DNA of 64,000 nt, taken from NCBI GenBank assembly GCA_013287985.1, contig JABDCT010000001.1, positions 1 to 64,000 of the forward strand. The letters are read 5' to 3'. Position 1 is the first letter of the stretch. Every line of letters starts with the position of its first letter. Below the pieces are notes generated by a model. The model worked only from the letters and a program-made list of their open reading frames with translations. It had not been told where the DNA came from and ran no database searches. This DNA comes from Chlamydiota bacterium. GTDB lineage: Bacteria; Chlamydiota; Chlamydiia; Chlamydiales; Rhabdochlamydiaceae. The position numbers and the translations under genes are program-made. Of this stretch, positions 24,908-34,093 are shown one piece after another.

Positions 24908-26353
24908 ATGAAGTACCGTACTAAGCTCTACCTTTCCCTGATGGCGATCTCCGTCGCGAGCATCACCTTAGGGCTCGTCATCTTTTCGAGCGAATCGGAA
25001 AAGCTCGTCTACGACCTCTTGGGCAGTAGATCTGAATCAATCGTCGCAACCGCTTCTACGCTTTTAGAACCGGAGCTTTTTGGCCCTATAAAACAGGGTG
25101 TCGCTCTCGATGCTCCTGCTTATATCAAAGCACGCGATGTCCTCCGGACCGTCGCCAATGCCAACCGGCGCGACGATATCTATGTCGTGGACATGTATAC
25201 CCTCTACCCCGATCCCAAAGATCCGATGACTCTCCGTTGGGGGGTTGCGGCCCAGGACGAACCCTTTGTCCCCGGCCAGGTTTACGACGATAGCGATGCG
25301 CGCCTAATCGCTACGAATCTCAATCGCTATGTGATGGATCCCTTTCCAGTAGCCGACCAGTGGGGCGTCTGGCTCAGCGCCTATGCCCCTATTAAAGACC
25401 GCGAAGGGAAATATGTCGCGACGCTTGGCGTCGACCTCAATGCGGCAGACATCAACCGCCGCCTCCTCGAAGTCTTCAAATTCGGCGCATGGGGCTTTGC
25501 TTCTGCCATCGTACTCGCTTTAGGGATCGCTTTTTTTCTCTCCAAGCGCGTCACGCATTCTCTAGACGTCCTCTGCACCACAGTCAATGAGATCGGAAAA
25601 GGCAATCTACAAGCTAAAGCCACTCTCCACACCAAGGACGAATTTGGCAATCTCGCCGAGCTCGTCAACCAGATGGGTAAAGGCTTGCAAGAGCGCGATC
25701 GCCTAAAAACGAATTTTGCACGCTACGTCTCCCAGCACATTCTTGAAAAGATCCTGCGCTCGGAAACTCCGCTGAAACTCGAGGGTGAAAGGCGTAAAGT
25801 GACCCTCCTCTTCTCCGATATCCGCCAGTTTACGCAGCTCGCCGAAAGCATGCCTCCCGAAGCAGTGGTCAATCTGCTTAACGAATATTTTGAAAAAATG
25901 ATCGAAGTGATCTTTGCCCACTATGGAACCCTCGATAAATTTATTGGCGACGGGATCATGGCGGAGTTTGGCGCTCCTCTCGACGATATGGCTCAAGAGG
26001 TGCATGCTGTATCGGCAGGCATTGAGATGCAGAAGAAACTTGACGAACTCTGCGAAAAATGGTCCAAAGAGAACAAACCGCGCATCCAGATGGGGATCGG
26101 CATCCATACGGGCGAAGCCGTCGTCGGCAATATCGGCTCGGAGAAACGGACCGAATACACCGCGATCGGCGATGCCGTCAACGTGGCTGCTCGTCTAGAA
26201 CAGGCGACAAAAATCCTCAAAGTGCCTATCCTACTGAGCGAAACGACCTATCTAGGGTGCAAGCAAGCCTTCAAATTCCAAGACCTCGGCTCCATGGCCC
26301 TACCTGGTCGTAAAGAGCAGATCAAAGTGTATACCATCGATACAAATGGATAA
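24908..26353 (+). CDS. membrane-bound class III adenylate/guanylate cyclase
   Basis: A 481-residue cyclase. A membrane helix (about 8-27), an extracytoplasmic sensor region (about 28-195; VAAQDEPFVPGQVYDDSDAR, GVWLSAYAPIKDREGKYVAT, dCache/CHASE-like), a second helix (about 198-216), a HAMP domain (about 217-268) and a C-terminal cyclase domain (about 295-475) are visible. Metal-binding Asp are about D304 (FSDIR) and D348 (GDGIMA); K344 (LDKF) with Thr in YTAIGDAVN fits ATP as substrate; VNVAARLE gives the transition-state Asn and Arg. All catalytic residues are present, so it should make cAMP in response to an external cue. It overlaps the NUDIX gene by 8 bases. Confidence 0.92.
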   Translation: MKYRTKLYLSLMAISVASITLGLVIFSSESEKLVYDLLGSRSESIVATASTLLEPELFGPIKQGVALDAPAYIKARDVLRTVANANRRDDIYVVDMYTLYPDPKDPMTLRWGVAAQDEPFVPGQVYDDSDARLIATNLNRYVMDPFPVADQWGVWLSAYAPIKDREGKYVATLGVDLNAADINRRLLEVFKFGAWGFASAIVLALGIAFFLSKRVTHSLDVLCTTVNEIGKGNLQAKATLHTKDEFGNLAELVNQMGKGLQERDRLKTNFARYVSQHILEKILRSETPLKLEGERRKVTLLFSDIRQFTQLAESMPPEAVVNLLNEYFEKMIEVIFAHYGTLDKFIGDGIMAEFGAPLDDMAQEVHAVSAGIEMQKKLDELCEKWSKENKPRIQMGIGIHTGEAVVGNIGSEKRTEYTAIGDAVNVAARLEQATKILKVPILLSETTYLGCKQAFKFQDLGSMALPGRKEQIKVYTIDTNG

Positions 26354-26918
26354 TAATTCAGAAAAGCAGCGGCAACTCGAATCAGAGACCCGCTGTGAGA
26401 GTGAGTGGATCTACAAAGGGCGCATCATCGCCCTGCGCAGCGATATCATGCATTTTAAGGGCCATCCTCCCGTGCGCTGGGATTTTGTCACGCATCCGGG
26501 AGCGGTCGCCATAGTTCCTATCAACTCCGCTGGCAATTTGCTACTCGTCAAGCAGTGGCGTAGAGCCATTGGCAAGATCACACTTGAACTCCCTGCAGGC
26601 GTGCTGGAAAAGGGCGAAGACCCTCTCTTCTGCGCCAGACGCGAACTCCAGGAAGAAACGGGCTTTCACCCCGGCGAACTCATTTCTCTCGGCGGCTTCT
26701 ACTCAGCCCCCGGCTTTTGCAACGAATACCTGCACCTCTATCTGGCGCGGATGCTCACGCACAATCCCCTTCCTCAGGATGACCATGAATCGATCGATCT
26801 CGTTGAAATCTCTCTTGAAGACGCCTTAAAACTCATCGATACGCACCAGCTGATCGACGCTAAAACCATCTGTGGAATCTTGCACTATGCCCGCTATGAA
26901 GCCAAAGAAAGGGCGTAA
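26346..26918 (+). CDS. NUDIX hydrolase, ADP-ribose pyrophosphatase-like
   Basis: A 190-residue NUDIX enzyme with the box G-x5-E-x7-REUxEExGU seen as GVLEKGEDPLFCARRELQEETGF (about 80-102). The layout (VTHPGAVAIVPIN, LLLVKQWRRAIG before the box, then APGFCNEYLHLYLA) is that of the ADP-ribose pyrophosphatase branch that clears ADP-ribose and similar nucleoside diphosphate sugars. It overlaps the cyclase by 8 bases and the next gene by about 30, so the three genes likely form one transcript. Confidence 0.92.
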   Translation: MDNNSEKQRQLESETRCESEWIYKGRIIALRSDIMHFKGHPPVRWDFVTHPGAVAIVPINSAGNLLLVKQWRRAIGKITLELPAGVLEKGEDPLFCARRELQEETGFHPGELISLGGFYSAPGFCNEYLHLYLARMLTHNPLPQDDHESIDLVEISLEDALKLIDTHQLIDAKTICGILHYARYEAKERA

Positions 26919-29670
26919 ACGCCTTTTTCTTCCTATTTTCCTAGTGCTCATCCTGATCATCATCGCTCTTTTGCCTACACTGGCTTCTACCAGAGCAGGA
27001 AACGCCTTCGTCATTCGACTTTTAGAACGCAGCCTGAAAATGGAAATAGCCGCCTCCTCCCTATCTCTGAGCTGGCTTGGACCACAAGAAGTGAATCAGC
27101 TCCGTTTAAACGACGCCGAGCGGGGCTTAAGCGGCACGGCTGCCGAGGTGAAGACATCCAGCAGCCTCTTCCAACTCATCGCCTTTAGTTTCCGCCACTG
27201 CCCCACCTGCCTGAAAGGGAGCTTTACCCTCAGCGATGCCGCCTTCAAAATCGAGCGGCAGCAGATGGCACCCGTCTATCTCGATCAGGTCAATGTAGAG
27301 ATTTTAATTCCACCCACTACCCTACCCATCCACATCCAAGCAGTCGGCAGCGCGCGCCAGCAGGATCTCCAGGGACAGTTCAATCTTGCTCTCGACTTGG
27401 AAAATCTCGAGCCTTCTCATCCACGTCTGAGTGCGCAGCTAACGATGAATAATTTTCCCCTGCTTGCAGTCGATCAGCTCCTTGCTCTCTATGCTCCTCG
27501 ACTCTCCGGCGCTCTCCTCACTTCCCTCGGTTCTACCCTCAACCTGGATTTGAATATACAAACTGAAGCGGAATCGCACCTGCTCCACCTAAAGGCGCGC
27601 GGGCAGCGTCTCTCCGCCGATATCGACATGCAGCTCGAAAAAGAACAGCTCACCCTGCAAAACCCCGTGCAAATCGCTCTTGACCTACCTGGAATCCTTC
27701 CAGGAATCGCTGCAGGTACACGCGCAACAGTCAGGCTGGATGCTTTCTCCGTTCCCCTTAATGAGAGCGAACTCGATTTTGCCCACTTGAGCGGACGCGG
27801 CAGCGTCGCTCTTTCCGAAGCCTACGGAGTGAAAAATCCTCTGCTCACCATAACGACCAGCGATCTTTCCGATGAACTCCACCTCTCTCTAAAGGGAAGC
27901 AATGCGAACGGCCAGGCGCGCGTCAAAGAGCGCACCATCCTCCTCACCCTTGCAACGCCCACTTTCAACATCACAGACGCGCTCTTCACCATCGAAAACG
28001 ATACCCTCACACTAAAGCAGGCCGCATCGGTGCGCTACGCGCCTCCTCCTTTTGAAGTGGCCTCGCTTGCTCCTCTAGAAGGCACGCTAAACACCCTTTC
28101 CCTCCCTTTAAACGAAAACTGGGCCTCGCTATCCTTGACTGCCGATCTCGCTTGCGACAGAGTCTTATTGAAGCAGATTGCTCTTGAAGATCTCCTAGGC
28201 ACTCTCAGCGTCAAATCGCTTCAAGACATCTCCCTCGATGTCACAAGCCCCAAGCTCAAAGCTTCGCTCAAAGGCGCCTGGCAAGATACAACCCTTAAAC
28301 TGAAAAGCTCTTCAACCATAGACTACACAGTCACACAGAGCGATCTCCCCTCTTCAATACGCATCGAAGAGCCAGCCGTATTGCACTGTACTCTTTCGCC
28401 TATTACTGTAACCGACGGGAAACTCGTCAGCCCGCTGGAGACAGAAGCGCATCTCGACCAGGTCATGCTCGCGAATGTCGGATCGTTGGATAATCTGCAG
28501 ATGAAGGCGCGTTTGGAACCCGACTTAAGCACCATTGAAGCGCGCCTCCAAGCTGATGCGGTGACGGGCCATTCCAAGGGGATCTTGGAGTGCAGCCTCG
28601 TGCGCACCGAGCGCGAACTGGATATCAGCCTCAAAGCGCAAAAATTTCCGCCCGTCTTCCTCAACCTGATCACCACTCTCGCCATGCAGCAGGATCTCCA
28701 ACTGACCAATCTTTTCGGCACATCTGTCGCTCTAGAAGCCACGCTCTCCCTACAAAATGCGAGTGGTCCGCTTTCCCTCTCTCTGCACTCCCCTAAAGCG
28801 CGCCTCTCAGCAAAAGGCTCCATCAAACAAGGTATTCTGCAGCTCAGCGAACCGCTCCATGCACAAGCTCACCTGACCCCAGCTCTTGCCGCGCTGCTTT
28901 TCGAAGAGACCAACCCTCTCCTTCTCTCCGATTTGCGCGCAGAAGCCCCCCTTACCCTCGAAATTCCCGCAGAAGGCGTCTCTATCCCTCTTTTCCCCTA
29001 CAATCCAGCCCAGCTCTCCATCCCTAAAGCGCGGATCGAATTGGGACAGGTCACCGCAGCTAATGCAGGCAACTTGAACGTCACACTCGGCCTGCTCAAA
29101 TCCTCGCTTAGCAAGAGCAAAGAGCTCAAACTCTGGTTCACGCCGATCGACCTGCACATCATGCGCGGCATCGTCGACATCGAGCGCACCGAGATCCTCG
29201 TCGACAACTCCCTAGAAGTCTGCACTTGGGGCAGGGTAGATCTGATCAAAGAGCGCGTCGATATGGTCCTAGGACTCACTGCGCAGTGTTTGAAAAAAGC
29301 ATTTGGAATCAAAGATCTAAAGAGCGATTACGTGCTGCAACTGCCCATGACAGGGCCGCTAAACAATGTAAAACTCGACACGGGTAAGGCCACGGCCAAA
29401 ATCACCGCTCTACTTCTTTGGCAGAAGAGCAATCTAGCAGGCGCCCTCGGCGGGGGCCTCCCCGGCGCCATCGTCGGAGAGCTCGTAGGCAAGCTCGCCA
29501 CCCTGCCTGACAAAGACAGCCATGCCCCGGCAGCCAAACGCCCCTTCCCTTGGGACAAGCAGCAGAAAACGAGCAGTAAAGAAGAAGATGAGGAAAAAGA
29601 GAAGTCTCACAAGGTGCGCATCCGCAAGGAAGACGACCCGATCAAGCAGCTGTTAAAGTTTTTTATTTAG
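26887..29670 (+). CDS. AsmA/TamB-like envelope protein
   Basis: A 927-residue protein, mainly repeating short beta-strands, anchored by one N-terminal helix (about 12-33) after a basic start (MKPKKGRKR). The profile (TM anchor, long beta-rich periplasmic region, conserved C-terminal segment DLHIMRGIVDIERTEIL and VDMVLGLTAQCLKKAFG) is that of AsmA-like or DUF3971-like proteins that form hydrophobic grooves for lipid transfer to the outer membrane. A glycine-rich helix (GALGGGLPGAIVGELVG) and a charged tail close it. The start is uncertain (26887 or 26896); both lie within the NUDIX gene. Confidence 0.72.
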   Translation: MPAMKPKKGRKRLFLPIFLVLILIIIALLPTLASTRAGNAFVIRLLERSLKMEIAASSLSLSWLGPQEVNQLRLNDAERGLSGTAAEVKTSSSLFQLIAFSFRHCPTCLKGSFTLSDAAFKIERQQMAPVYLDQVNVEILIPPTTLPIHIQAVGSARQQDLQGQFNLALDLENLEPSHPRLSAQLTMNNFPLLAVDQLLALYAPRLSGALLTSLGSTLNLDLNIQTEAESHLLHLKARGQRLSADIDMQLEKEQLTLQNPVQIALDLPGILPGIAAGTRATVRLDAFSVPLNESELDFAHLSGRGSVALSEAYGVKNPLLTITTSDLSDELHLSLKGSNANGQARVKERTILLTLATPTFNITDALFTIENDTLTLKQAASVRYAPPPFEVASLAPLEGTLNTLSLPLNENWASLSLTADLACDRVLLKQIALEDLLGTLSVKSLQDISLDVTSPKLKASLKGAWQDTTLKLKSSSTIDYTVTQSDLPSSIRIEEPAVLHCTLSPITVTDGKLVSPLETEAHLDQVMLANVGSLDNLQMKARLEPDLSTIEARLQADAVTGHSKGILECSLVRTERELDISLKAQKFPPVFLNLITTLAMQQDLQLTNLFGTSVALEATLSLQNASGPLSLSLHSPKARLSAKGSIKQGILQLSEPLHAQAHLTPALAALLFEETNPLLLSDLRAEAPLTLEIPAEGVSIPLFPYNPAQLSIPKARIELGQVTAANAGNLNVTLGLLKSSLSKSKELKLWFTPIDLHIMRGIVDIERTEILVDNSLEVCTWGRVDLIKERVDMVLGLTAQCLKKAFGIKDLKSDYVLQLPMTGPLNNVKLDTGKATAKITALLLWQKSNLAGALGGGLPGAIVGELVGKLATLPDKDSHAPAAKRPFPWDKQQKTSSKEEDEEKEKSHKVRIRKEDDPIKQLLKFFI

Positions 29671-31340
29671 ACTTCAAGACCGGACTCTTGAAGCTTCGCA
29701 GCAATATTGTTTAGGATCTTAGGCCAATCGGCGTCATTCCCATATCTTTCTTTCGCGCTATAAAGGAAGCCTTTTATGTTCATGAGTACATTGTGCTGAT
29801 ACACAATACTGAGAAATGGATAGACCTCTATTAACCCCATAACTCGAGCTTCAAAAACGCGCACATCATCACTATTGTCTAGAATCGAGTCGAATCCATG
29901 ATTGGTTCTTAAGTATTCTGGGGTCCCTAATGATACTAACCTAGAGTTAATTGGCCTAGAAAGGAAAGAAAATGGAATGCATGCGCTCAATGAAAGAAGA
30001 GCGCGGATGCATCGATAATATCCTCTTTGGCTCAATAAATAGTCCATGGTTTGAAGGCCAGCTACTTTCTTTTTTTGCTTAGATTCTTTAACTATCAAAG
30101 CAGCATGGGCAATTATTTCGAACTCCGAGCCAAGCCATTCCTCCGGCTTTTCAAATGTAGAAAACGCCGAAACTGCAATCTGAAATAATATGCTTACTCT
30201 ATAACTAAGAGGAATATCAAACATCTCTGATGGCATCTCTTTTTTAAACTCTTCTATCGTCTCCAAATTACCTCTAACTTCAGAATTCATATGAGCTGAG
30301 CGCAAGCAAGATTCGGTGATCTTAGATAACTTTTCAAAAAGAGTAGAGTTGCTGAGTAGATCAACCTGAAGCTTTTCTTGCTCTAACCTGTAGTGTGCAA
30401 AAAAATCTAAGTCTTGATCCTTGCAATGCATATTGTTAATCATTCTTCTTTTGATTTGGAATTCTAAGTTTTTGGCATGACTGAATGCGCCCTTCAAATC
30501 GTTAGCTTGATGCACCAAAGCAAATCTAAAAAAAGCCCATTGCGAATGAGCAAAACAAGATTCCCCTTGCTGTTGTCCAAGAAAATAGAGAATTTTGCGG
30601 GTACCTTCATATTTTTTAAATAATTTGTCTTTGATTGTAAATTTCGAACTAATCAGATTTTGCCAATATAAGGGATGCGACAAATCATCTGAATTTTTGA
30701 GTTCGACTTGTTGAGGAAAGGTTTTAGGGTCTAAATAATAGAGTTGAAATGCGCCTTTCTCATCCTTTTCAAGGACATAAAATGTTTCGTGAGCAAAAGT
30801 TCCACCTGGAATGACAACAAACGAACCAGCTTCGAGCTTCTGTACAGCTTGGACAATCCTTTCCGAGATGAGACTGATTATGCTAGACCCAGGAGAAAAT
30901 AAACTCAGCATTTTTTGGGGAAGCCAACTTGAAACTGGGTTCTTTCCTGCAAGAACCTTTTGAGGAACAAGAGAAATCCGACTGCGATAATGGTCAAAAA
31001 TCCAGAGAATATCCTGAGTTAACTCTGTTTCTTTCAACCACTTTTCCACTATTGCTTTTTCAGTTTCGTCGACGCCTTCATCTAAAAGTTGAAATGCCGC
31101 AGATCTCATTTCTTCGAGATAAAGTGAAGAACTTCCATAATCTAGACGATTGACGTTGGAGAGATTGAAGGACTCGTAATCCGATTTTTCAGCTTGTAGG
31201 GTGTTAAATAGATTTTTTGCGCAGATGCGCTCTTTGTTCTCTGGAGTCGCCTCTTTTAGAGCTACAACCGCTTGTTTGGATTGATTTACAACATCTCCTA
31301 AACTTAGGACATTATTCCAAAATGATAATATACTATTCAT
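29667..31340 (-). CDS. large hypothetical protein, possible papain-like or effector protein
   Basis: A 557-residue protein, AT-rich compared with its upstream neighbours, overlapping the AsmA-like gene by 4 bases tail to tail. I do not recognise the family. The N-terminal third is helical. Around 175-205 lies FVVIPGGTFAHETFYVLEK followed by QLYYLDP, and about 60 residues later GQQQGESCFAHSQWAFFRF. A His in a strand, then an acidic YxDP, then Q-x-G-x-x-C is the order seen in C48-type cysteine peptidases such as the two at 54-56 kb; whether it is related is speculation. The C-terminal half is helical without a motif. No signal peptide; secretion by type III is possible. Confidence 0.6.
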   Translation of the reverse strand: MNSILSFWNNVLSLGDVVNQSKQAVVALKEATPENKERICAKNLFNTLQAEKSDYESFNLSNVNRLDYGSSSLYLEEMRSAAFQLLDEGVDETEKAIVEKWLKETELTQDILWIFDHYRSRISLVPQKVLAGKNPVSSWLPQKMLSLFSPGSSIISLISERIVQAVQKLEAGSFVVIPGGTFAHETFYVLEKDEKGAFQLYYLDPKTFPQQVELKNSDDLSHPLYWQNLISSKFTIKDKLFKKYEGTRKILYFLGQQQGESCFAHSQWAFFRFALVHQANDLKGAFSHAKNLEFQIKRRMINNMHCKDQDLDFFAHYRLEQEKLQVDLLSNSTLFEKLSKITESCLRSAHMNSEVRGNLETIEEFKKEMPSEMFDIPLSYRVSILFQIAVSAFSTFEKPEEWLGSEFEIIAHAALIVKESKQKKKVAGLQTMDYLLSQRGYYRCIRALLSLSACIPFSFLSRPINSRLVSLGTPEYLRTNHGFDSILDNSDDVRVFEARVMGLIEVYPFLSIVYQHNVLMNIKGFLYSAKERYGNDADWPKILNNIAAKLQESGLEV

Positions 31341-31373
31341 AATTGATAATTATAATATAAAATATACTATAAT

Positions 31374-31643
31374 TCAATTAAAGAGGTCTTCAAAGCGCTT
31401 TTTGGTGCTATCATCCTTTGGCCCAGGGGGTTTGCCTAGAATGGCAAAGTCTTCGCATAGATTCGCCTTTTCGCGATCTGCAACCCACTCAGTTCCAGGC
31501 ACTAAACAGTCATTCGGCTTGCCCGGCATGTAAAACTTGCAATTGCGGCAGCAGTGCAAATCTGCCGTACATTTATCGCAACTCGCTCTAAATGAAACTT
31601 TTCCAATTAAATCTAATTTGATTCCGCATTTCCAGCAATACAT
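31374..31643 (-). CDS. small cysteine-rich, probably zinc-binding protein
   Basis: An 89-residue protein with a CxxC at 3-6 (CWKCG), then CDKC, CCRNC and further Cys residues (NDCLVPG, LCEDF), giving two likely zinc ribbons. A polar tail (KRFEDLFN) ends it. Proteins of this kind, with a CWKCG-like ribbon, an HCCRNCKFY motif and a hydrophilic tail, are conserved and uncharacterised in several bacteria. The function is unknown; nucleic-acid or protein binding is likely from the ribbon alone. Confidence 0.72.
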   Translation of the reverse strand: MYCWKCGIKLDLIGKVSFRASCDKCTADLHCCRNCKFYMPGKPNDCLVPGTEWVADREKANLCEDFAILGKPPGPKDDSTKKRFEDLFN

Positions 31644-31700
31644 TTTATTTGAATTTAATAAATTTTTGTTGTAAACTTAATACTTTAATAAGGAGATAAT

Positions 31701-33425
31701 ATGTCGGTAAGCAATAGTCCGGATGCAGCCAAAATCTATCAACAATACCTAACTTACTATAACGATATTAACAGCAAAATAGGTGATATCGATAGCCTAC
31801 CCCATGATAAGTGGATCCAGCCCAACGTCCAACAGGACCGCGCCACTCTTCTCAGTTCTCAACAAGCTCTAGGACCTATTTACCAAAAAGATTATAGCGA
31901 TTCGAACGCCACCTTAGCAAGCTTTGAGAAAGATTGCGCAGCCATCGAAGCTAGGGTAACAAGCGCCTATAACGATGCGATGGGCCATGGAGGCTCCCCT
32001 ATTTATCAGCAAATCCAGGCCGATTTCACCGCAGCTCAAGGCTTACTTTCTACCCTCATGCCAACGCTAAATCAAGATCAAGACGCCCTAAACAGCGTAC
32101 CTGCTCTTCAAGCCTCTCTCAACAATTTGCAACAACAGATCAACGCGATGACTCCCGGGCCAAAGCGCGATAAGGCGCAAAGCGACCTCAATATAGCACT
32201 ATCCACTCTCATTAGTCTCCAGACAGACATAGCCGCAGCATCACCGGGGTTAGCGAGTTTCCAATCCCAAATGCGCAGTGCAATGCTTCCGGGCGGCATC
32301 CTCGACAAGCTCGTTGCCCTGGCCTCTCTCCAAAATCCCACCTTTGATGATCTAAAAAAAGCGTCGATCATTCTGGGCGTGCTCCAGAATATAAGTAACC
32401 AGCTTCAATCCTTCCAAAATGGCATCATGGGACAAGTGAACAGCGATCTGACCATTGTCAATAATGCGATTCAAGCCGTTCAAGCCGATATTCGCCCGAC
32501 CCCTACTCCCGGAAAAATCGAACACGCCTGCTGGTATGTCGATTGGACTTCTTGGGACTTCACAATACCAGAGGGCGTCAACATGGTGAATCTGTTCGTC
32601 GGCACTCTTGCAATTGTAAATGGCCAGCCGACGGTCAATGGATTCGGCAATATGACTCTAGATAAGCTCGATGCATTTGTCAAAGCGTGCCAAAACCATC
32701 AGCCCCCGATCCCCGTGAAAATATCGATTGGCGGTGGCGGCGGAAGCTATGACAACTGCTGGGATCTCGTAACCCCTGATAACGTCCAAGCTTTTGCTCA
32801 AGGACTCGTCGATTTTTGCCATACACATGGCGTAGTAGGTATCGACTTTGACTATGAAGAGCAAAATAAACCGCAGCAACAATCTCTTATTGGCACACTC
32901 ATTAAAGCGTTCAAAGCCATCGATCCTTCGCTCCAAACCAGCCTCTGCACCAATGCAGGCTTTGGGCCCAACTATCCCTGGCAAGCTGAAGTTAAAAACA
33001 TCTTGGATACCGCAGCAGGCTCTCTAGACCGCCTCTATATCATGTCCTACTACAACACCCTTCAAGATGAAGAGGGCTGGCTGGACGGTTGGGCAGCGTG
33101 GGCGAAACAGAACTATGGAATGGATCCTTCGCAAATTACCGTGGGGATCGACGACACCGACGCTAAGGCCTACAATATTGCCGATATCTCGAAATTCGCA
33201 GGACAGCGCGGCTACAGCACCGGCTACTGGTACTGGAACCCTGCAACACCCACTCAGTCGAACCAATCGACTACAACGATCCTAAACAGTTATGCCCCTC
33301 CAGTGACGCGCGCCCCTCTCACAAGAAACGCACAAGGTTCGCTCACGCTTCAGACAATAGGCGAACAGATCGATGATCTGCTCGTCGAACCTGTCTTAGA
33401 GCTCTTTGACGAGATTTTAGGTTAA
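31701..33425 (+). CDS. GH18 chitinase-like protein with helical N-terminal domain
   Basis: A 574-residue protein with a good ribosome site (AGGAG). Residues 1-270 are helical and coiled coil-like (QVNSDLTIVNNAIQAVQADI). Residues about 275-535 form a GH18 barrel: CWYVDWTSWDF, VKISIGGGGGSYDNCW, the catalytic motif GIDFDYEEQ with D382, D384 and acid/base E386, LYIMSYYN and GYSTGYWYWNPAT. All catalytic positions are filled, so it should cleave beta-1,4-GlcNAc polymers such as chitin or act on a related glycan. No classical signal peptide, so export, if any, would need another system. Chitin occurs in the walls of arthropods and some protist cysts, which suits a symbiont of such hosts. Confidence 0.85.
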   Translation: MSVSNSPDAAKIYQQYLTYYNDINSKIGDIDSLPHDKWIQPNVQQDRATLLSSQQALGPIYQKDYSDSNATLASFEKDCAAIEARVTSAYNDAMGHGGSPIYQQIQADFTAAQGLLSTLMPTLNQDQDALNSVPALQASLNNLQQQINAMTPGPKRDKAQSDLNIALSTLISLQTDIAAASPGLASFQSQMRSAMLPGGILDKLVALASLQNPTFDDLKKASIILGVLQNISNQLQSFQNGIMGQVNSDLTIVNNAIQAVQADIRPTPTPGKIEHACWYVDWTSWDFTIPEGVNMVNLFVGTLAIVNGQPTVNGFGNMTLDKLDAFVKACQNHQPPIPVKISIGGGGGSYDNCWDLVTPDNVQAFAQGLVDFCHTHGVVGIDFDYEEQNKPQQQSLIGTLIKAFKAIDPSLQTSLCTNAGFGPNYPWQAEVKNILDTAAGSLDRLYIMSYYNTLQDEEGWLDGWAAWAKQNYGMDPSQITVGIDDTDAKAYNIADISKFAGQRGYSTGYWYWNPATPTQSNQSTTTILNSYAPPVTRAPLTRNAQGSLTLQTIGEQIDDLLVEPVLELFDEILG

Positions 33426-33916
33426 GGGCGGACATAAGAACGCCTGGCCACTTCAGCCCCTGGCAGAGTGACAGGCCGTTTGCCTTTTGACGAGGCAGAC
33501 TTGTATTCTTTAATAATGCCTTCTATATCGAACTCACGGAAAGTGTCTCGAAAAACCTGATTATTCATTTTCAACTTTTCAAGAATCAGCAGTCGAAGAA
33601 ACAGCTCGGTGGTTGGGTTAATTTTTGCTGGCTTGTCTTGAGATTTTTCCCAATTCAAAACCGCAACATGCGTCACACCTAGTTGTTTCCCAAAATGTTC
33701 GAGAGTCAATTCAAAATAAACACGAATAAAATGGACTTCACTCCCTGTAAGAGGAAATGGCTTGTGGCTCAAAGCCAAAAGAACATGTTTTTGCAGCTTA
33801 TTGTAATCGATCGCAGGAGTCCAATTGCCTCTTTTTTTTGCGAGGCAAACATCCATTAAAACAATAGGAAAGCCTAACCCCTCATATACAAAACGCTTTA
33901 CTACTTTTTTTTCCAT
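33422..33916 (-). CDS. HTH-domain protein, HigA/MqsA-like antitoxin type
   Basis: A 164-residue protein. The centre (about 58-95; LTGSEVHFIRVYFELTLEHF then GKQLGVTHVAVLNWEK) matches the HTH of HigA/MqsA-type antitoxins and phage-like regulators, where the last helix is followed by Trp-Glu-Lys. The first 50 residues (VYEGLGFPIVLMDVCLAKKR) match the N-terminal region that precedes this HTH in a family of conserved regulators. No toxin gene lies next to it: the closest frames on either side are the GH18 gene and the aldolase. It overlaps the convergent GH18 gene by 4 bases. It is AT-rich and may be an orphan antitoxin or a regulator. Confidence 0.6.
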   Translation of the reverse strand: MEKKVVKRFVYEGLGFPIVLMDVCLAKKRGNWTPAIDYNKLQKHVLLALSHKPFPLTGSEVHFIRVYFELTLEHFGKQLGVTHVAVLNWEKSQDKPAKINPTTELFLRLLILEKLKMNNQVFRDTFREFDIEGIIKEYKSASSKGKRPVTLPGAEVARRSYVRP

Positions 33917-34020
33917 AGACTATTTGGTTCCTCGTGTGAGTCTAATCACTACGTCAGGAATCTTAAGCGGCCTTTTCACAAGGAGAGATTGTAACTCACT
34001 TACATTTTAAGCGCAAAAAT

Positions 34021-34088
34021 AAATAACAAGATGACAGGATATACAGGATGATTTTCATCATCCTGTTCATCCTAATATCCTGTTATTT
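34021..34088. repeat. AGGAT-type palindromic repeat, copy 1
   Basis: Arms 34022-34052 and 34057-34087 are imperfect reverse complements built from units such as CAGGATATT and AGGATGAT. On the minus strand it forms a hairpin downstream of the aldolase gene and can act as its terminator. The same core recurs at 43172-43236. Confidence 0.8.
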
Positions 34089-34093
34089 TTTCT

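Noticed and set aside
33917-34093. Toxin gene partner of the HTH antitoxin-like protein
   Set aside because: No frame of toxin size on either strand; the stretch holds the aldolase terminator palindrome instead.
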